This document shows, one piece after another, positions 1 to 10,599 of a stretch of DNA of 64,000 nucleotides. Below the pieces are notes generated by a model that saw only the letters and a list, made by a program, of their open reading frames with translations, was not told where the DNA came from and did not search any database. Every line of letters begins with the position of its first letter. Positions within the stretch are counted from its first letter, which is position 1. A program made the translations under genes and the position numbers. Source of the DNA: Aedes albopictus (taxonomy: Eukaryota; Arthropoda; Insecta; Diptera; Culicidae). The stretch is taken from the NCBI RefSeq assembly GCF_035046485.1, contig NC_085138.1, forward strand, positions 42,195,464-42,259,463. The letters run 5' to 3'.

Positions 1-1284
1 AGACATTATTTTCAAATAAACCATGTTAGAAATGAATGTGGTTCACAACTAAGACTCATTTATTATATATTTCTTCAGATTGAATGAAATAAGCCAATTG
101 TTTGACCATTTTTGTATAAGCATCTGCTTTTCAATAAACAGGGTACAAAAATTTGATGGAATACTCAGCGCAGCGGATAGACCGAGTGGACACCGTCGCG
201 AGATTCGTGATAACGAAGAAAGATACACGGATTACGTTTATTTACAACATCTATTTGGGGCAACAGACTAGTACGGACTGACAATAATTACAAACATACA
301 TGGTCAAGTAAATAAACACTCATTAGCTATTATGCTTCGTCAACTCAAAACAGATACAAACACACTCCTAACAGTGGGCTGATACTACTTCACTCATAAC
401 AGTGGGCTGACACTACTTTACTCCAACAAAATTCTGACACTTCTTGCAGTTCTTTCACTTTGCAGTCTTCTAACTTATTTAGTAATGCTAGTATCAAACG
501 GGTATACTCCACAGGCATTTGGGCACGTCTTTATTTCAATGCAGAACTATTTATTTTAGCTTTTATCAATCACATGTTAAAGTTTAACCAATCAAAAATC
601 AATATACTTATTTTTTTTCATGACATTTTGTGCAATAATTTGAACATTTTTAACAATAATTCTGTGCCATATTTTCAAAACTGCTAATTTAGCTTACGTT
701 TGAGTGTTTACAGAAACCAGTTTTCTTAAATAAATTTGTTTATCGTCGCTTCTCCTTATCGAGACATTTTTTTATAATATTTCTCTGAATTTCACAAGTA
801 AATAAACTTTTAAGGTCAACTATCTTGCTAACACGTCATAAACTAAATGCCTTGGAGTATATCCTCGAAATATACTCACGAAATTGCAAAAAAAATATTG
901 AAAATCAATTTTTCATTTACCTCGGCTAAACGAACGTCTAGGCAAAAAGTGACATTTGAAGGGTTTTAGCCTCGGTTTTGTTTCAGTGTATATGTAAGTT
1001 TAATGTATCACATTTTTATAAAACAGTACTAGATATACTATCACTACGATAAAAAAGTTTTATCATAAAATCTTTTGTATGAGTTCCCTGACTTTTTTTT
1101 GGGTCTCGGCTAAACGAATGTATATCACTGTAGAAGCCACCGCCAAAGTGGCGCGATTCCCTATCACTTTAAGTGCTACAACTTTTTCAATTTTCCGATT
1201 TTCAATCTTTTTTATGAATCTCTCACAAATTAAATTTCAAATAAATGCGTAGATCATCATTTTTTTTTCCAAAGTCACGCAAAA
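1..1284. other. Intergenic, no gene seen
   Basis: This stretch is AT-rich and no open frame in it looks like a protein. A short phrase containing CAGTGGGCTGA is repeated in tandem near 373-420. The phrase CTCGGCTAAACGAA occurs near 922 and again, slightly changed, near 1106, which suggests an old repeat that I cannot bound. Confidence 0.5.
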
Positions 1285-1286
1285 TA

Positions 1287-1326
1287 CCGTCTACCCCCGT
1301 TGGTTTGACCTCATCTAATCTGAACA
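1287..1326. mobile_element. Left fragment of a TA-flanked MITE
   Basis: The piece begins CCGTCTACCCCCGTTGG after a TA. The matching inverted end, CGGGGGTAGACGG followed by TA, lies 27.6 kb away at 28929-28941. The two pieces are read as one small element split by the non-LTR retrotransposon that starts here. TA flanks suggest a Tc1/mariner-type element. Confidence 0.55.
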
Positions 1327-1808
1327 CTTTTTTTTATTTTTTTTTATTATATTTTTATTTATTTCGTCAATCATAACGTAGACTACATATATACTTAAGG
1401 CTGTATCTATATCATATTGTATCTTAAAGAGTTGAAATATTTCCTTAAATTTGTTCGTGATATGGTCAAATCAATTGATACACAGTGCTCGTTGTAAAGA
1501 GACATCATTCGATTCAAAGGACTAAATTTGGCATAATCTCTTCGTTTGTTGGAGCATAAAAATTTATACACGATAGTAGATTTGCCGAGTCAATGCGTTG
1601 CGATACAATATCATTTACAAATGAGACCATAGCAAATTCTCGGCGTTCCTTCAAGGTCTGGATATCTATAAGCAAGCATCGAGCCTTATATGAAGGCAAC
1701 GGAAATGTGATCCAGCCTAGATTGCGTAAAGCATATAAGAGAAACTGCTTTTGTATTGATTCAATTCGTTCTTTATGTATTATCATATAGGGAGACCAAA
1801 CTATACTA

Positions 1809-2122
1809 CAGTCCGGATTCGCTGGTTGGGTCACGACTGCGCCCCGATTAGCGAATCGTGTTCGTTCGTTGGGGCAACTGACAACTGATCAAAATGCTCT
1901 AGACACACGCAAGTGACGAGAAATACGTCACGGAACACTCACATACTTGCGTAAACGTTCTGTATACAGGAGCTGTGATGCGACGGCGGTCAGACGTCAA
2001 ACTCGTTTTGACATCTATTTTGACATTGACAGTGCCTTTTAGTTGGGTTTTGCCCCAACCAGTGAACATTCAACCATCGAGACAGCCCATCTAACGAGCT
2101 CTCAACGAACGAATCGTCACTG
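1809..2122. mobile_element. 314-bp MITE, copy 1 (TA target)
   Basis: The element begins CAGTCCGGATTCGC and ends CGAATCGTCACTG, flanked by TA on both sides (1807-1808, 2123-2124). An almost identical copy of the same length lies at 38929-39242. It sits inside the RT frame of the non-LTR element, and removing it with one TA rejoins the frame exactly. TA duplication with CAGT termini suggests a Tc1/mariner-type non-autonomous element. Confidence 0.85.
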
Positions 2123-2909
2123 TACAGTATTCTAGAACCGATCTAACATAAGCTATATACAATGTTTTAATCGTATAAGGGTCCTTGAAATTGTATCCGA
2201 AGCGCTTTATAAAACCCAGCATATTGGTTGCTTCATGGATTATGGCATTATAATGGTCAGTGAATGCTAACTTAGAATCAAGAATAACTCCTAAATCTCC
2301 AATTCTGTCACACTTTACAACTACTTCATTTCCTAGAGATACAGTTATAGGCGGTGTGCTATGTTTCCTACTGAACGTAATTAAATGACGATCAACTGCA
2401 GTAGACTTTTATTACACCATTGATCGAAAATACATGTTTCCCTAAGATACGTGTCCATGTCTTTTTCGTTTGTGGTTTCCATAAAAAGTTTCATATCTTC
2501 AGCATATATTAAAATTTTTAGATGCTTAAGAATGTACGAAATATCGTTAACAAATAATATAAAAAGTAATGGTCCTAAATGTGATCCCTGGGGAACTCCT
2601 GATGATACATTGATAGGGTGTGATTTTTTCCCCTCAAATTTTACTATCTGTATTCGGTTGGTTAAATACGATTCGATCCATTTCAAAAGTCTCAATTCAA
2701 TTCCCAATCTATCAAGCTGGAGAAAATCAGCATAGGAATGTCAAGTTTGTCGAATGCCTTACCGAAGTCAGTATAAAGTGATTCGACGTAGTTTCCTTTG
2801 TCCATTGCGGTTAAGGTGTAATTTACAAATTCTAATAAATTAGTAGTAGTTGAGCGGCCTTTGAAAAAACCATGTTGTGCATTTGTTATTCTATGCTTTG
2901 TTTGATTAA

Positions 2910-3123
2910 CCCTAAAAGGGATACCTGGGGTCCATTGGACCCCAGGCGCCTTTCAGAGCTCGTCTTTGATGGAACACACTCAGCGAGGTGACGAAACTGA
3001 GGCCATGAAGGTATCCCCCAACAAACATTTTTGCTGTATAAGAGTGGAACAAACCACTCTTAAGAAAACTTTAGCTTAAGAAACTGCTATTCAGCTAGTT
3101 CTGTTTCTTGGGCCCTTTTAGGG
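2910..3123. mobile_element. piggyBac-type MITE (TTAA target)
   Basis: TTAA stands at 2906-2909 and 3124-3127. The ends are CCCTAAAAGGGATACCT and, once the nested element is removed, its inverse. CCC termini and a TTAA duplication are the piggyBac signature. Removal with one TTAA restores the surrounding RT frame. No transposase is encoded. Its right end is interrupted by the 96-bp element at 3017-3112. Confidence 0.85.
3017..3112. mobile_element. 96-bp MITE nested in the piggyBac MITE
   Basis: The element starts CCCAACAAAC and ends TTTCTTGGG. It has an internal palindrome, AAGAGTGG...CCACTCTT. A second copy is at 13981-14075. It separates the last bases of the TTAA element's terminal repeat from the rest, so it is the younger insertion. 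A 2-bp duplication (CC) is the simplest reading. Confidence 0.75.
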
Positions 3124-3208
3124 TTAAATACACTTTTGTTTATAATAGATTCAAAAAGTTTTGGAATGCATGAAATAATCGCAATTCCACGATAATTACG
3201 AACATCAG

Positions 3209-4046
3209 TGTTGCAATTCGCAACGAAAGAGACAGTTTTCCGATTCTTTAAACGATATATTGTAGCGAAATCGATTACAGTGACGATAACGACAGTAGCG
3301 TTAAAAAATCCCTGGCAAAAGAACATAGTTTCGTACATAAGTTTTTGTTTTCGTATTCGTTTTAGCTTTTTCATTTTAAGGATTTTTATGATTGTTTTGT
3401 ACACAGCAGTATGTAAAACTTACGTTTAGTGTCCCTTTCTAGTAGTCTAGGCAATAGTTCAGTGGTGGGTAAGCTAAAATTTACATTTCAGGTTAGATTT
3501 AGTTCAGAGGTTTTAATATACACACAAATACCTGCTCTGCGTTTTTCCGGCGATTACTTGTGTCTCGATTTACTGCACAGTGTCTGCGTCACGCGTTTAT
3601 GTTTGATATCTGTATGTTTTATGTTTTAAAGTAAGAATCATTCATAATTTTAGGCTATAATCCATTGAACCCACCTGTGATAATTCGTCGTACTACTAAT
3701 TATAAGAATTTATCAACTAACTGCATGATACGTTTTAACTTAGTATTACAATAAACTTCTGATAACACTCAGTAGAGAAAAATAATTTTATAATAGTTTT
3801 AAGGTAGATTTAAGAGCAAAAGAAAATAGTGCTGAATTCACTTTCGACCGCATGCTGACTTGCTAATTTTCTATCTTCTCGCGATCTATCTGTCCCTGAC
3901 GTTTACTACCGTTTATTGTCATTCTGACGTCCTACACAACGGCGCGCTCCTCAGGGGGGCCTGTCATAGTGGACAAGGTAAAAAATGTAGGTTCGTACTG
4001 TTTCGCTGGTTGGATGTGTGGGGCGGTGCGACTAGAAGTCGCGACA
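3209..4046 (-). repeat. BEL 3' LTR
   Basis: In + orientation the repeat starts TGTTGCAATTCG and ends GTCGCGACA, so it has TG...CA termini on either strand. I see no difference from the copy at 27759-28596. The pol frame runs into it and ends at 3932. Confidence 0.95.
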
Positions 4047-6911
4047 CTCCCCCCCAGTACTTCGAGGTCACTATCCGACGTACTTACGGTTGCACCGACG
4101 TCCAACACTGCAAGCTTAACAGTAGGCCTTTCAAGAAATCCGGAAGCTGTCTGTACCACTGCACGGCGTACCTGTCCATCCTTTGAGCGAATTGCGCGAA
4201 CTACTCGACCTTTTGGCCAGCAGTTCCTCGGCAACGTTTCGTCTACAATGACGACGATGTCTCCTTCCGCTACGGGTTTGACTCGATTAAACCATTTTGT
4301 TCTTCGGGTTAGGGTTGGCAGGTATTCAGCGATCCAACGTTGCCAGAATCTGTTGGCGTATACCTGTGACATTCTCCAGGTATGTTTCAGAGCGTGGCTG
4401 CTATCATCGAACGCGATCGGGGGCTTAGAACCGTCTGACGACCCGAGTAGAAAATGGTTTGGGGTCAGTGCTGGAGACAGCTCATCGTCTAGCGGTAGTT
4501 CTGTCAGCGGTCGCGAGTTGACGATCAACTCGATCTCTGTCAACATGTTTCTGAGCAGCTCGTCGGTGGGTGTGCGTGTGAGTTGGGTGTGCTTTAGGGC
4601 CTTCTTCACTGACTGGACAAGTCGTTCCCAGGCACCGCCGAAGTGCGGAGAAGCAGGGGGATTAAACGACCATTTTGTGTCAGAGGTGACGAAGTGTTCC
4701 ATCAGCTTGTCCTGGTTTATTTGTTGTAGTGCCTCTTTCAATTCCCGACTGGCTCCGATGAAGTTGGTACCGCGATCGCTGACTATCTCCAAAGGGGCAC
4801 CTCTCCTTGCAACGAAGTTTCGGATAGCGAGAATGCATGAGTCTGTTGTGAGACTGTGAGCAATCTCGATGTGTATCGCTCGCACGGTGAGGCAGGTGAT
4901 TAAAACTCCCCAACGTTTTTCGTTCCTCCTGCCAACGACTACGTTCATTGGTCCGAAGTAGTCGATGCCGATGTACGAGAATGGACGACAAAATGCTTTC
5001 ACTCGGGATGACGGAAGGGCGGACATTTCAGGGGCAACTGGCACCGCTTGAAGATTCTTGCACTGCTGACATCCTTTTCGTACACGATTGTACGTTGAGC
5101 GAAGCTGTGGCACGTAGAACTTACGTCGGATTTCGTTCAGAACAGTCTGGTGATTTATATGTCGGTACCGTTGATGAATGCTGGCGATTATTAGGCTTGT
5201 AACTGGATGACGCTTTGGTAGCAGTATCGGATGTTTTGTACCTTCGTCTATCGCTTCGCAGGCGTCAATACGCCCTTTCATACGCAGAAGACCATCTCGG
5301 CCCAAATACGGACTGAGACTGTATAACGAACTGCTCTTCGGTAATACGTTCTTCCACGACACAGGATTAACTTTCTCCAGCAGAGCTATCTCTTCGGCGA
5401 ATTCAACGTTTTGTACCAGCTTCATAATGCACAGCTCAGCTTCCTTCAGTTCCTCTTGCATTAATGGACCGGATTTATTCGCCAGTTTCTTACGCAGATT
5501 TGATGGGAACCGTCTCACGTATGCAGTACAACGAAGCAGAACCTTCCATTTGGAAAAATCATCCCAACGAAACAGCGCAGGCAATGCAAGGTGATGTAGA
5601 ACCTGTGAACGCTTCTCTTCTGCGGTTTGGCCGAATTGCTGTGTCACCGGCCACTGTTCTTTTGAATTCCATAGAAATGCTGGTCCCCTGAACCATCGGC
5701 TTGTGGGAGAAAGATCTGGTATCTTCTGCCATTTCGTGGCCTCATCTGTGACGTTCATCTTTGTAGGAATCCAGTTCCATTCGTTAGTTTCTGTTGATTC
5801 CAGCAGTTCACTGACTCGAACCGCCACAAACTGACTGTATTTCCGATGATCAGAATTGATCCAGCAAAGAACATCACGCGAATCCGACCAGAAGAACCTC
5901 TGCGCAGGTTTTAGCTTGTGTGTCTCCATGATGTCATTCGCCAAACGTGCTCCGATAACTGCTGCCTGAAGTTCCAGCCTAGGGATTGACACAAACCGCA
6001 ATGGAGCTACCCGCGTCTTTGCGCTGATTAGTGCGCATTCCACTTCGCCGTTTTCTTCAAACCTTAGATATGCAACCGCAGCGAATCCATTTTCGGATGC
6101 ATCTACGAATACATGTAGTTGCACCATATTCTGTTCACCGACCCCGGTATTCTTTCGGTAACACCTAGGCACGCTGACATCCTCGACCTGCGGCAGAACT
6201 CTCAGCCACGTATTCCACTTCTCGAATTGTTCGGACTTAATCTGGTCATCCCAATTCACCCCGCTCCGCCAAATTTCTTGGAGTAGGATTTTGAGGAACA
6301 TTAGGAAATTAGCTAACAGTCCCAGCGGATCGTAGATCATCATTAGCGTGCTCAAGATCTGTCTCTTTGTGGGTACGATGCGGGCTTGCAGGAGATCTGC
6401 GCTAATCCTCCGAGAAACCTTGTAGGTGAACGTATCGGTAGCGGTACACCACCACATTCCAAGAACTTTCTCCGTTGCTATCTCGCTTGACAGATTTAGG
6501 CACTTTTCACCAGGGTTCGCTTTCATTTCCTGCAGCACTCGTTTCGAATTTGACAGCCAATTGCGAATTTCGAATCCAGCCTTTGCATGAACGAATCGAA
6601 CATCCTTTGCTAGCTGCACTGCATCTTGTTCCATCTCCTCGCTGGTCAGCATATCGTCGACGTAATGTTCTTCAATTATCGCTTCAGCCGCCCTCGGAAA
6701 CTGCTCTCGGAATCGTTCCGCATTGTGGTTCTTTACGTACTGCGCACAGCTCGGTGAACACGTTGCCCCGAATGTCATCACTTTCATCGCGTAGACATCT
6801 GGACTACGCTGTTGGTCACCATCACGCCACAAAAAACGCTGACACTGCTGATCGACCCTGTTTACTAACACCTGGTGGAACATTTCTCAGATATCGCCAG
6901 TAATAGCGATC
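3932..6911 (-). pseudogene. BEL pol: RT, RNase H, integrase
   Basis: The frame below 6886 is open for 983 residues. In order it shows the RT active-site box YVDD, an RNase H-like region (VFVDASENGF and a later SDSRDVL), the integrase HHCC zinc finger (H..H....C..C around KGCQQCK), and an integrase core with IDYFGP, SDRGTNF and a downstream glutamate in FGGAWERL. The order protease-RT-RH-IN on one frame fits BEL/Pao. The same frame extends upstream of 6883 through one TGA stop (6887-6889) to the TTAA insertion, so the element cannot make a full polyprotein without readthrough. The C-terminus runs into the 3' LTR. Confidence 0.9.
4047..4055 (-). other. Polypurine tract of BEL
   Basis: On the minus strand the run GGGGGGGAG lies directly before the 3' LTR start TGTCGCG. 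This is the expected position and composition for the plus-strand primer of an LTR retrotransposon. Confidence 0.7.
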
Positions 6912-6915
6912 TTAA

Positions 6916-7127
6916 CGTGGAACAATTCGTCATTGAAATAATCGTCATCATCAAAATTTTAAAACCAGTTTTCTCGTTCAAAACTAAAGATTTTGCAACG
7001 AAAATATATTCACTGTATTCCTCATGAGGATAGGAATACAGTGAATACATTTCTATAATCATTTATTTGATTTACTGCGAAAAAACTGCTTTTCGATTTC
7101 GGAAAAATGATGACGAATGCTTGAGCC
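6916..7127. mobile_element. 212-bp insertion in BEL RT, TTAA target
   Basis: TTAA is present at 6912-6915 and 7128-7131, and removing the interval with one TTAA rejoins the RT coding frame. The ends share an imperfect inverted phrase around ATTCGTCAT. An internal palindrome (CACTGTATTCC...GGAATACAGTG) lies near 7011-7045. piggyBac-type MITE is the best guess; the terminal repeats are weak. Confidence 0.65.
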
Positions 7128-7131
7128 TTAA

Positions 7132-8709
7132 ACTCTCGGAAACGGTGCAGGACAGACGGAAGAGAAGTTAGCTGATCTGGACCAGAGAGCAGAAAGGAAT
7201 TTAGCGAGGCTCCCGACACTTTAGCAGCCGCATCCCATACAATGCGTAGTTTTCCGGGTTTGTTAGGGTTCACAACTGGGAAGATGGGAAGATACCAGAC
7301 ACGTTCGAACTTCTCCGCCAGTCGACTTTCTGTTAATTTTTCGATGTAACCGCTGCGTTCGTAGTCCTGAATCTTCTGCTTCAGTATTTCGGCTAGCTCA
7401 GGATCACGTTGCATGCGTTTCTCTAGACACACCAGCCGCCGCATGGCCATTGTCTTACTGTCCGGCAATCGAACATCATCATACCGCCAAAGCAATCCTG
7501 TTTCATAACGATTTTCCTTCACGTGTGTCAGGGATTTCAGCAAATGTTCGGCTCGTTCATCGTCTCTCGACAGAAGTGGCTTGACTGAGCTCATGATACC
7601 GAGGCTGTCCAGCGAAAAGTACGATTTTACTGTGTTATGCATCTCTGCATCATTCCGATCGCAACACGGACACAAGTGAAAACTGTGGTGCGCTGTGAAC
7701 TCCATTGGTAGCTGAGACGTAGCAGAGCATGGTCCAAAGACAATCCAGCCAAGACGTGTTTCAGTGGCAATTGGCTCGAAATTTCCACCTTCCTTGCTGT
7801 CCAACGCATGACCCAAGTGGCAGTTGTCCATACCAATGAGCATACGCGGTCGGACATCGCGATAAGAATCGGCTGGTAAATCCCTCAGGTGGTGGTACTT
7901 CCCTTTCAATTCCTCCATCGCAATAGATTGTCGTGGCAGAGCGAGATTCTCCACGGTGTGCACCTTTGGTATCCAGTATTTACTTGTATCGTGTACTCCG
8001 GAGATCTCGAGCGCCAGCATCCTAGAGTTTAGCTCTTGTCGTTGTTGATCTGCTGTCCATCCTAGGCACAGGGGGTACGGTTTGCCTTCCAAGTTCAGTT
8101 CCTTCAGCAGGCTATGTTCCATCAGCGTCGCAGAAGAACCGTCATCCAAAAAGGCAAAGGTGAGCACCGACCTCCCACGTCCATGAAGGATTACCGGAAC
8201 ATAACGGAAAAGCACTTTGCTGACGTTGCTTACGTGTGTATTGCACGTCTCGGGAGACGATTCCGTTCTGGCTTGTGGACCCGTCGTGCGAGAATTTTCC
8301 TTTTGCTGATATCTGGAATCATCGTGCAGCATTTCGTGGTGCATATATGAAAATCCGTTTCTTCCGCAGGCTTGCTTCACGACGCATGCTCCAAAATGCT
8401 TCGTCAGACACTTTCGGCAGAGTTTGCTTTCTTTTAACACTTTCCAACGAGCTCCGATATCCAGTTCTTGGAATTTCTTGCACGACGCTACGCTACTGCA
8501 GACCCCGTTACAAGTGATACACTGCTTGATGGCTGGCTTCGAAGTAACTCTAGGTGTCACTGATGAACTAGAAGTTTGAACTGAACTGCTTTCCACGTGA
8601 ACGTGTACTTCTTCTTTTCGACCTCGCTTCTCAGGCTTGCTAACGTACGTACTGATCGATGACGGAACTGTCACTACGCATGCTGCCTCCACAAGTGTTC
8701 CCAACCAAT
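7132..8709 (-). pseudogene. BEL gag-pol middle: zinc knuckles, protease, RT start
   Basis: Minus-strand frame continuing gag. It has cysteine/histidine knuckles (CITCNGVC, CRKCLTKHFGACV, then H-rich MHHEMLH), the retropepsin-like motif LDDGSSAT, and the start of the RT domain with LRIVWDAA. It is cut at 8709 by the large insert and at 7131 by the TTAA insertion. The family's usual product is one Gag-Pol polyprotein cleaved by this protease. Confidence 0.88.
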
Positions 8710-8828
8710 GGATTACCAGCTTCGGCGAAAATTGCAACAGATGGCGCTAGTGAGCAGGAGTTTTCAGCTTTGAAAATGTATGTAGAAAATAATAAAAATT
8801 AGTTTTTTTCATTAATAAAACATTTTTT

Positions 8829-8892
8829 GGAAAAAATATTTGGTACCGGTTGTAGGTCATAGCATTAGTGATCTACGTTACCAAATATTTTT
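8829..8892. repeat. Palindromic hairpin, about 64 bp
   Basis: AAATATTTGGTA and TACCAAATATTT face each other around a smaller inverted pair, GTAGGTCA and TGATCTAC. The flanking 8750-9180 holds no convincing gene. Confidence 0.6.
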
Positions 8893-9185
8893 TGCCATAA
8901 TTTTGAAATATTTGAAATATTTGAAAAAATGTTCAAATCTCCATACATTATTTCGACCGAAAACTTCTGCCTCGATATTGGTTGCTCTTCCGTTTACTAT
9001 ACATGGCATCATGAAAAGCATGAACATACATGGAGCCATGTTTACTAACCCATCTGTCAAATAAACACAAAACAAAGAACGAAAGCAAACTTTGGATCGG
9101 CAATCGAAAACTGGAAAAGGAAACATCGCGGAAAAAGTTAAAATTTACTTTAAATGGAGCGAAAATTATATAAACGGTGCGTTCC

Positions 9186-9535
9186 GGAACGCCGGGCCAC
9201 AGAATATTCGTCGTCCACGAGGAAATCGCTCTTGCTGGAGCACTCAACCATCAGGTTTGTTTTAACCTTTTCTAAATTTGGATATATGTTTAAATTTCTT
9301 TTTTTTTTTGTAGAATAAGACAAAGAAGCTTCCGTAATCCGATGACTTACGCCGGGACATATAATATTCGTCGTCCACGGGGAAATCGCTATTGCTGGAG
9401 TTCTCTATCAGGTTTGTTTTAACTTTGGCTAAGTTTGGATAGATTGTCAATGTTTCTATTTTTTGTAGAATAAAACAAAGAAGGAGCTTCTGTCATCTGA
9501 TGACCTACGTCGATCCGAGCGTGTTTCTTGGGCCG
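9186..9535 (+). repeat. Tandem duplication of an exon-intron-exon-like unit
   Basis: Two units of about 160 bp (about 9192-9350 and 9352-9512) share a segment with ATTCGTCGTCCACG, then CAG followed by GTTTGTTTTAAC (donor-like), a T-rich tract ending TTTTTGTAG (acceptor-like), then AATAA(G/A)ACAAAGAAG and TCTGATGAC. A third, weaker copy of the first segment starts near 9551 (TTCCGAGGAAATC). It looks like a duplicated splice-competent piece of a gene, but I recognise no protein. Confidence 0.55.
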
Positions 9536-9549
9536 CTAATGGAAGCTAA

Positions 9550-10056
9550 ACGTTCCGAGGAAATCACCCGCACGATAGCGAGCCTGACGTTGTCCTGGAT
9601 GGCTTATATTTGGATCGCACTGCCGTTGTGGTGACCGATGCACGATTAGACGGGACGTTACAAACTTCCCACGGCGTTGTACCACAGAGAACAGACATCC
9701 AAGTCCGGTTCCGAAACTGTGTAAGGAATTTAACGGCCATTTGAAATCGGCAACACAAGTGGCAATAGCGTGGCGCTGCAATCGGTTAATTTCCCATACT
9801 AATTTAATTCACCACTTGAAATGTTTCAATTCACCACTGACTGTGGCAATATGGTGTTTGGCGGCGTTAGTGTTGTCATCGTATATTGGTTTGCAACCTT
9901 ACTCAAGTGAAGATGCAAATCCTTACACAACTTTCTGAATGAAACTTGTTTTAGCCTGGATGTCTGTTCTCTGTGGTTGTACTGACGAAGATTGCCAAGG
10001 TGTTGCGCACCTTTGTTCTAATTCGGGAAAATATTCTGCTCAAGCACAGCATCAAG
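9550..10056 (+). pseudogene. Unrecognised exon-like frame split by a MITE
   Basis: After removing the MITE at 9683-9975 and one copy of its 7-bp duplication, a stop-free frame of about 69 codons runs from 9550 to 10056. It ends at a good splice donor, ATCAAG followed by GTAAGA. A TAA lies just upstream at 9547, so the exon would need an upstream acceptor. The predicted piece contains LYLDRTAVVVTD and does not match a family I know. It may be a captured fragment of a host gene or of an unknown element. Confidence 0.4.
9683..9975. mobile_element. 293-bp MITE with 7-bp target duplication
   Basis: Terminal inverted repeats CACAGAGAACAGACATCCA at both ends, with further imperfect inverted similarity for about 50 bp. 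GTTGTAC flanks it on both sides (9676-9682, 9976-9982). It interrupts the exon-like frame at 9550-10056. Superfamily is uncertain because a 7-bp duplication is unusual. Confidence 0.85.
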
Positions 10057-10116
10057 GTAAGAATACATACGTTAAGGTGAAAAACTGAAGTTTTCAGTGG
10101 AAATGTATTCGCTTGG

Positions 10117-10254
10117 GGGGCATCCATAAAGTACGTCACGCTTAGAGGGGGGGAGGGGGTTCTGAAAAGTGTGACAAGCAATGTGATATAGGAAAAACAC
10201 GTAGTGGGGGTTGAAAATTCCCATTTTTTTGCGTGACGTACTAAATGGATGCCC
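10117..10254. mobile_element. GGCATCCATAAAGTACGTCACGC-type MITE, copy 1
   Basis: GCATCCATAAAGTACGTCACG at the left faces CGTGACGTACTAAATGGATGC at the right, with a G-rich middle. A second copy lies at 14078-14231. A related G-rich sequence with GTGACA phrases occupies about 10375-10515. Confidence 0.75.
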
Positions 10255-10599
10255 AAAAGGGAGTTGCTGGTGAAGAATGGATAAAACGTAATTTTAAAAT
10301 GCACACTCCTGACAATAATTTTGATAGCCGGGAATTATGCATAATAGGGTGAATAGGGAGAAAAAATTATGCCTATTGGAGGCCGTGTACAAATTATGTC
10401 ACGTTTTTAGGGAGGAGGAGGTGAAGTTTTGCAGAACGTGACGACCCATACAAAAAAATGGTCTCATCAAAAAAGTGTGACATAGGGGGGAGGGGGGTTG
10501 AAAAAGGTGACGGTATAGTGAATACATTTTCAATGCTACATTTGAAACAATGAAACTGCATTTCAACTTTCAATGATCACAATGATTACTGATTAAAGA

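Larger units (their letters stand above)
1327..3208 (-). pseudogene. Non-LTR retrotransposon, 3' part with RT domain
   Basis: Minus-strand reading gives the core and C-terminal part of a non-LTR reverse transcriptase. Around 2560-2600 the frame contains SGVPQGSHLGPLLF, the conserved RT turn, followed by a YAED in place of the usual YADD. The 3' end is A-rich on the minus strand (1327-1360), as expected for a tail. The frame is broken by a 314-bp MITE, a TTAA-flanked MITE and the BEL element; removing each at its target duplication restores continuous coding. The N-terminal RT piece is at 28602-28716 and the element is 5' truncated there. CR1 or Jockey-like clade is likely but unresolved. It is inactive. 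Confidence 0.8.

Noticed and set aside
3969..4859. Plus-strand frame of 296 codons
   Set aside because: It is the antisense shadow of the BEL integrase coding region on the minus strand.
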